Shown here: in pieces, positions 57,917 to 64,000 of the stretch
Layout: each line of letters starts with the position of its first letter
How positions within the stretch are numbered: the first letter of the stretch is position 1
Assembly: GCA_963693365.1 (NCBI GenBank)
Contig: CAVNZM010000013.1
Location: forward strand, 2,852,001-2,916,000
DNA length: 64,000 nucleotides
From: Amoebidium appalachense
Lineage: Eukaryota > Ichthyosporea
Direction: 5' to 3'
The notes under the pieces: model-generated
Told to the model about the DNA's origin: nothing
Databases searched by the model: none
What the model saw: only the letters and a program-made list of their open reading frames with translations
Made by a program: the position numbers and the translations under genes

Positions 57917-58712
57917 CTGTTTTTCCCCTACCCTAAGTTCTCAAAGACTCTCAAAACCTCATGCACACACATCAACATCGATCACCACCAACCATATCGA
58001 CACAAGGAACTTAAGAACACGTGTGTGTGCATGTTAGGGTGGGGGTCCGTGGAGCAGGTTCCACGGTTCCACATCTATAACCGTGCTGGGCAGCGGGGGA
58101 GGGGGGGGGAGGGGGGGGGGGGGGGGGGAGGGAGGGGGAGGGGGGGGGGGGGGGGGGGGGGGGCACGACTTATGTATGAGAGGGTGGAAAACAGGGAAAC
58201 AAAGATGGGGGGGGTGGGGGGGGTGGGATAGTAGCAACATGGAAACAAACACAAAGAAACACGTGTGTGTGTGTGTGTGTGTGTGGGAGAGGGGTGTGTG
58301 AGTTGTGTGTGTACGTGTGTGTGTGTGGGGGGGGGGGGGGGGGGAAGGGGGGGCGGGGGGAGGGGGGGGGTTGCAGAGACATATACCCATGTGAAAACAT
58401 ATACAGATACGTATGTCGTGGGTGGATGGGTGGATGGTTGGGTGGAGGGGAGGGGGGTAGAAGGAGGGATTAGAACACGTTACAGAGTACGAACTCCACA
58501 CACGACAGACAACATAATGCAGATTTGGCAAAGCACACATACAAAGGGTGAGCATCATTACGTTGAGCTTTTTTCCACCAAAGGTTGGGGGGGGGGGGGG
58601 GGGGGGGGGGGGTTCAAGCCATTCACAACATTGAGAGGGAGAGGGGAGGAGGAAGGGGGGGTAGGAGGAGGAGGGGAGGGGGGGAGGGGGGAGGGGGGGG
58701 AAGGGTTTCAAC

Positions 58713-58798
58713 CAATTGTTTCACGGAAATCCGGTGTGAAGTTTGTGACGACAGAGGTGTCGGGTGGGTATGCAGAGAGCAGGGGAACAAGGTGGGTG
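58713..58798 (-). CDS. Candidate exon (unrecognised gene)
   Basis: Acceptor TTGCCGCCAG|CACCCA, donor AATTG|GTTGAA followed by CCCTTCCCC. 28 codons with normal composition: HLVPLLSAYPPDTSVVTNF and TPDFRETI. It ends in phase 1, compatible with 57861-57916. Confidence 0.4.
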
Positions 58799-58821
58799 CT
58801 GGCGGCAAGTGGGGTGAAGTG

Positions 58822-59250
58822 TGCACTGGTAGCGTCATCGGGCACTGGCGCGGGGTTTGTCTGCAATGTGATTGGCTGGTTAGGTTTTTAATAATGAGTT
58901 AAAACGTGTATTGGTCGTAGTGGGACGAAAAATGCACTGGTAGCGTTCATAAAGAGCACTGGCTCGGGGTTTGTCTGCAATGTGATTGGCTGGTTAAGAT
59001 TTTGATGAAGAGTTAAAACGTGATTTGGTCATAAGTGGGACGAAAGATGGACTGGTAGCGTTCAGAAAGAGCACTGGCTCGGGGCTTGTCTGCAATGTGA
59101 TTGGCTGGTTAGGTTTTTAATGAAGAGTTAAAACGTGCATTGGTCATAGTGGGACGAAAATGTACTGGTGGGGTTACAGAAGAGCACTGGCTCGGGGCTT
59201 GTCTGTAATATGATTGGCAGGTAAGATTTAAAAGATTGTCAAAACACGCA
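58822..59250. repeat. 111-115 bp tandem repeat, about four units, with CCAAT-like boxes
   Basis: Units start at about 58822, 58933, 59048 and 59161 (TGCACTGGTAGCG and variants). Each unit carries GTGATTGGCTGGTTA and usually a second ATTGGTCATA, both inverse CCAAT words, plus a conserved CACTGGCTCGGGG. Confidence 0.88.
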
Positions 59251-59444
59251 CGAGAATGCGAGAATGACTGGGTGCTCAACACGAGAACGGTACGTCTGTT
59301 TAGAATAGAAAACTAACCAAGGGTTAGAAAGAACAATCGGGAAGGGGGACGGTGTGGTGTGTGTGTGTGGTGGGGGGGGGGGGGGGGGGGGGGGGGGAGG
59401 GGGGAGGGGGGAAAGAAGATGTTAAGATGGGTTTTCCTCATAAC

Positions 59445-59501
59445 CATCCGGATGTCCACCACGTGCACATATGGTTGCTCGTTGAAGTAATTACTCACTG
59501 C
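59445..59501 (-). CDS. Candidate exon (unrecognised gene)
   Basis: Acceptor is a CA repeat then CTCTTAG|GCAGTG; donor ATG|GTTATG (weak) leading into a C-rich tract. 19 codons: AVSNYFNEQPYVHVVDIRM. Phase 0, joining the exon at 59601-59679 without a break. Confidence 0.45.
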
Positions 59502-59504
59502 CTA

Positions 59505-59536
<32 letters not shown>

Positions 59537-59556
59537 GTGGTGGTGGTGGTGTGTGT

Positions 59557-59587
<31 letters not shown>

Positions 59588-59600
59588 GGGGGGGAAGGAC

Positions 59601-59679
59601 CATCAATTGGACGTGACTACTGTCATGTGTGCCGTTGAAGTCGGCAGCAACCATAACCGGGTAGGTGGGATGACGCTGC
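59601..59679 (-). CDS. Candidate exon (unrecognised gene)
   Basis: Acceptor (CA)n AAACAG|GCAGCG, donor ATG|GTCCTT followed by a C run. One base completes an Arg codon from 60801-60859, then 26 codons: RHPTYPVMVAADFNGTHDSS and HVQLM. VMVAADFNGT recalls endonuclease/exonuclease/phosphatase folds (V.GDFN), but nothing else supports that. Confidence 0.45.
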
Positions 59680-59928
<249 letters not shown>

Positions 59929-60040
59929 GAGGGGTGAGGGGTCAGGTTTGTTTTGTGAACTTATCCCACATGAAAGCAGGAATTGGGAAAAAAAGTGAAG
60001 TCAGATAGTCTATTCAATCGTTTCAAGAAAATTAACGTTT

Positions 60041-60041
<1 letters not shown>

Positions 60042-60093
<52 letters not shown>
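60042..60093. repeat. G52 homopolymer
   Basis: An uninterrupted run of about 52 G. Similar runs occur at 60409-60443, 60750-60789, 61878-61916, 62590-62626 and 62800-62829. Confidence 0.92.
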
Positions 60094-60094
<1 letters not shown>

Positions 60095-60109
60095 GAAGGC
60101 CCCATTGAG

Positions 60110-60330
60110 TACCAGATACACATACACAACGGACAACACAATGCAAAGCGCAAACCACACACAAAGACTACATGCACAAGAAGCAAAGCCCATCCTCAGT
60201 TGGGCCCATCTCATCCACAGTACCCGAGTTTCGACACATTCACCTCGTCAATGAAACCCAACTCAAGATACTGCCTCACTTGAACAATGGGCAGGTCATC
60301 AGTCTTGATCAGAGACGAGCAGGCAACAGG
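60110..60330 (-). repeat. Sequence related to 41570-41800 in NRBP intron 8
   Basis: Contains an exon-like open stretch (60244-60303) with TDDLPIVQVRQYLELGFIDE between ATCAAG and GAG|GTGAAT. Its phase does not fit the neighbouring candidate exons, and its counterpart at 41.7 kb is broken by stops. It is better read as a dispersed repeat or exon relic. Confidence 0.5.
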
Positions 60331-60406
60331 CAAGAGCAGTAGGAAAGGACGGGGTTAGAGTTGCAGCAGTAAGAGAAGTTAAAAAATTGGGTGGGAAGAG
60401 GGGAAA

Positions 60407-60444
<38 letters not shown>

Positions 60445-60746
60445 TCTTCCACTGCAGATGTTAATCCTTCAGTGTGCCTTTTACCAGTTGCTTATTGACA
60501 TTCCCCCCCCCCTCCCCCCCCCCCCCCCCCCCCCAGCGCCCCCAACCCCACCCCCTCTCTCCCCCCGCGCCCCCAGCCCCACCCCCCTCTCTCCCACAGG
60601 GCTCCCCCATCACCAACATTATACAAAGAACAGACGCACAGACACACACCCACCCACATTTCTCCCTCCCCCCCCACCTTTGCTCGCCTTTAGGAGTGGG
60701 AGCGATCGGGTAAGAGCCGACCGGCATGTACCGGCCGAGGGGAGGG

Positions 60747-60791
<45 letters not shown>

Positions 60792-60800
60792 TATGCATAC

Positions 60801-60859
60801 CTAAATTCAGCCAGACATTTTAAAAGCCACCAGGCCTGGGCGACTTTAACATCCTGACA
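60801..60859 (-). CDS. Candidate exon (unrecognised gene)
   Basis: Strong acceptor TTTTATTTTGTTCCCCAG|TGTCAG; donor TTTAG|GTATGC followed by a C run. 19 codons plus two bases: CQDVKVAQAWWLLKCLAEF. The phase fits 59601-59679, giving a chain of three exons with 59445-59501. Confidence 0.5.
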
Positions 60860-61125
60860 CTGGGGAACAAAATAAAATGAATTTTTCATCCCCCTCCCCC
60901 CTCCCCCTCCCCCTCTGCCCCTACCCCCGAATGAAACTGATTTGCATCCCCCTAGAATGAAGTGAAACCTCCCCCTCCCCCCCCCCACCACCACCACCAC
61001 CACCAACCCCACTTCACCCCACCTTTCCAAATAGAATAAATTTGAACATTCGGAGTAAATGAATCCCTTCCCCAATGAACTGGATTTCCACAGGAAAATG
61101 AAATAAATAGAAATATCACTTGTCG

Positions 61126-61158
<33 letters not shown>

Positions 61159-61319
61159 AATCCCCTCTCCTAACCTCCCCCTCCTCCCTCCCCCAATCAT
61201 GAATGAGTGGATGTGCCAAATGCACTAACTGTAGACAGATAACCGCCCTCACTCTCCCATCCTTTAACAACCCCCCCCCCCCCCCCTCTCCCCCCTACAC
61301 ACACACACACAAGAGAGAG

Positions 61320-61380
61320 AAGGAGAGAGGGAGAGGGAGAGAGATGGGGAGAGGGGGGAAGGGTGGGAGAGGAGAGAGGA

Positions 61381-61467
<87 letters not shown>

Positions 61468-61468
61468 C

Positions 61469-61542
<74 letters not shown>
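61320..61542. repeat. (GA)n microsatellite
   Basis: About 160 bp of GA with few interruptions, preceded by a C run and CACACA. Confidence 0.9.
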
Positions 61543-61544
<2 letters not shown>

Positions 61545-61838
61545 ATCAGACACGCATGCACGGGCGTGGATAGAGACACAGAGACACCCAGAGAGAGAGA
61601 GGTGGAGACACACACACACACACCACACCCACACACACAGGTATGCCCGCCACCCCGTGCCCCTTACCGTTTTACACACAAATATTGGACAACTGCATCA
61701 ATCCGGCAAAAACCAAAAAAAAATATAAAAGGGTGGGGAGGGGGGGGGGGGGGGGGGGGGGGACCTTTGGATCCCAAAAAAGATGTGCACTGGCAACGAT
61801 AATGCCTGGGTGGGTGGCATGGGGTAACGGACTGGTGG

Positions 61839-61918
<80 letters not shown>

Positions 61919-62106
61919 GTGTAATGGTTGCACTACACTCTGTGTGCATCCGCGAGAAGGAGAAGGGTTTTAGGGGGGTGGGGGTGGGGGAGGGCATGTA
62001 AGTGCATGTGTAATGGTGGAACGTATACCCTCACAAATAACAAAACATCGGAAGAAAACATCACAGCGCTATAGCCAGCCTGTTCCCTTATACAGCAGCT
62101 CCACAT

Positions 62107-62139
<33 letters not shown>

Positions 62140-62468
62140 CCACTAAACCACTTCTCCCCTTTCTCCCCCGTCCCACCCCCTTCCCCCCTTTTCCCCCGGT
62201 CCCCCCCTTCCCCCCATCCCCCCTCCAAGAAAGGACACTTGACCGAATGAAATCCTCTCGTGTGCACACATGCAAAATCAATGTCGAAAACCTGAAAGAT
62301 AGTTTCGGGCAAGATACGTGTGTGGGGTGATCGTGAGGAAACCGTGAGGGACAAAGAAGGGGGGGGGAGGGGGGAGGGGGGAGGGGGGAGGGGGGAAAAC
62401 GATACACTGTACGAAAAAAACCACCACTGAAATCGGAATGCAGAACATGAGCAATCTCGAGCCCCAAA

Positions 62469-62540
<72 letters not shown>

Positions 62541-62588
62541 CCGCGCGTGTGTGGTATGTGTGTGTGTGTGTGTGGTGGTGGTGGTGGT

Positions 62589-62627
<39 letters not shown>

Positions 62628-62638
62628 AGGGGGCATAC

Positions 62639-62705
62639 GTTCCAAGGCCACGATTGATGCCACACAGTCGCGAATAAAATGATCAGGTGGACGGTCTGCC
62701 TTGAG
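62639..62705 (-). CDS. Candidate exon (unrecognised gene)
   Basis: Acceptor CCATTGCAG|CTCAAG, donor GGAAC|GTATGC followed by a C run. 22 codons: LKADRPPDHFIRDCVASIVA then LE. It looks like genuine helical protein, but I do not recognise the family. The joining exon to the left was not identified; TTTCCGGAGAAG near 62970 may belong to a preceding exon. Confidence 0.45.
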
Positions 62706-62797
62706 CTGCAATGGAGTTGGGGTTGGTGGGTAAGTGGAGAGAAAACAGGGGCAAAAAAAAAAAGGATAAGGCTGGGCTTGCAAAAGAAAAAAAAAAA

Positions 62798-62830
<33 letters not shown>

Positions 62831-62899
62831 AGGATAAATCAGGTGGGAAAAACGAAAAGGAAAAAGACGGGCTGAAGGGGGCATGGGGAGGACGGGGAA

Positions 62900-62930
<31 letters not shown>

Positions 62931-63230
62931 AAGCGTACATATGAGCAGTGTGGTGTGCTTCTCCGGAAACTCAAAAGAGAAAGGAGGTGTCTTATCTTTA
63001 GTTTTGATTTTCGCGCATCTATATCTTTCACGCTATGAGGACGAAATGCCTCCCCCCCCCCCCCCCCTCCCCCCCCCCCCCCCCCCTTCCACCTACCCCT
63101 CAAAAATATTAATTATAACAAAAATCCCACCCAAAGACATACACACACCGCGCCCCTGCCCATCTCATGGCTGTCACGTTAGTAAGGTTTAGATTTCCTA
63201 ATTAGTACATTGTAACTACCCTGTGTACAA

Positions 63231-63690
63231 GAAACCCTTGCTGTGCTCAAAACCTATGGAAGGGCTACGTCACCGTAAAAAGAAACCCTTGCTGTGCTCA
63301 AAACCTATGGAAGGGCTACGTCACCGTAAAAAGAAACCCTTGCTGTGCTCAAAACATATGGAAGGGCTACGTCACCGTAAAAAGAAACCCTTGCTGTGCT
63401 CAAAACCTATGGAAGGGCTACGTCACCGTAAAAAGAAACACTTGCTGTGCTCAAAACCTATGGAAGGGCTACGTCACCGTAAAAAGAAACCCTTGCTGTG
63501 CTCAAAACCTATGGAAGGGCTACGTCACCGTAAAAAGAAACCCTTGCTGTGCTCAAAACCTATGGAAGGACTACGTCACCGTAAAAAGAAACCCTTGCTG
63601 TGCTCAAAACCTATGGAAGGGCTACGTCACCGTAAAAAGAAACCCTTGCTGTGCTCAAAACCTATGGAAGGGCTACGTCACCGTAAAAAG
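63231..63690. repeat. 51-bp tandem repeat, nine units, with CRE-like sites
   Basis: The unit runs GAAACCCTTGCTGTGCTC, AAAACCTATGGAAGGGCTAC, GTCACCGTAAAAA. Nine copies have only single-base changes (for example near 63354, 63437 and 63570). Each holds CTACGTCACCG, whose complement GGTGACGTAG contains the TGACGT half of a CRE/ATF site. Confidence 0.95.
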
Positions 63691-63799
63691 ACGATTTGTG
63701 AGGGGGGAAGGGCTAACATAGTAGAATGCGTAATAGAGTGCCAAGTACACAGTCACGACAGACAACACCATGCAGAGGGCGAAAGGACACACAAAATGT

Positions 63800-63802
63800 G
63801 CA

Positions 63803-63837
<35 letters not shown>

Positions 63838-64000
63838 AAGCGCGTGCGTGTGCGTGCGTGCGTGTGTGTGTGTGTGTTGTGTGTGTGTGTTGTGTGCGTG
63901 TGTGTGTGTGTGCGTGTGCGTGTGTGCGTGTGTGCGTGTGTGCGTGTGCGCGTGCGCGTGCGCGTGCGCGTGCGCGTGCGCGTGCGCGTGCGCGTGCGCG
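63800..64000. repeat. Alternating TG/CG tract at window end
   Basis: (TG)n grades into GTGTGC and then GCGCGT repeats, strictly alternating purine and pyrimidine to the last base, continuing beyond the window. Confidence 0.92.

Noticed and set aside
59601-59679. Endonuclease/exonuclease/phosphatase domain
   Set aside because: Only the short VAADFNGT resembles the family's strand; neighbouring exons do not supply the other motifs.
60244-60303. Exon of the unrecognised gene
   Set aside because: Its phase conflicts with the in-phase join of 60801-60859 to 59601-59679, and the same sequence occurs as a broken copy in NRBP intron 8.
63231-63690. CRISPR array
   Set aside because: The units are directly adjacent with no unique spacers, and the host is eukaryotic.

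Overview
This is nuclear DNA of a eukaryote, most likely an animal or close holozoan relative and plausibly a marine invertebrate. The main evidence is a complete, intron-rich gene on the minus strand (39044-49997) for an NRBP-family pseudokinase, a family known to me from animals. Its eleven exons join in frame to 463 codons plus a stop. The rest is dominated by retrotransposons and very long microsatellites and homopolymers. No prokaryotic signals, rRNA or tRNA were recognised. The species cannot be named from this window.

Left third (1-21929): a cluster of DIRS-order (PAT/kangaroo-like) tyrosine-recombinase retrotransposons. Copies A (1-2114, cut by the window edge) and B (2115-7029) lie head to tail on the minus strand. 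Copy C (7030-9231) is a plus-strand 3' half. All share a split-direct-repeat plan: repeat A1, then gag, reverse transcriptase/RNase H and tyrosine recombinase genes, then B1-A2-B2. After a TG-rich minisatellite and one possible host exon comes a complete Ty1/copia element on the minus strand (copia-1, 11648-21924, target duplication ATCTC). A deleted DIRS copy, D (13246-16468), is inserted beside its pol stop codon.

Middle (21930-36570): an old, frameshifted Ty3/gypsy element on the minus strand (about 23745-36067, no integrase seen). Its gag is interrupted twice by a second copia family: a solo LTR (28034-28741, target duplication GCAAG) and a full young element, copia-2 (29301-35689, target duplication GTTGT, 709-bp LTRs that are nearly identical). 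The order of events is readable: gypsy first, then the copia insertions.

Right half (36570-64000): host sequence. The NRBP gene has introns that repeatedly start with a C-rich tract just after the donor and end in a long CA repeat abutting the acceptor. Downstream are an unrecognised ORF (54902-55657) and a chain of small minus-strand exons (57249-62705), several with compatible phases, suggesting a second multi-exon gene that I cannot name. Three tandem arrays carry transcription-factor-like sites: CArG-like (46.6-46.9 kb, NRBP intron 2), CCAAT-like (58.8-59.25 kb) and CRE-like (63.2-63.7 kb, nine 51-bp units). The window ends in alternating GC/TG sequence.
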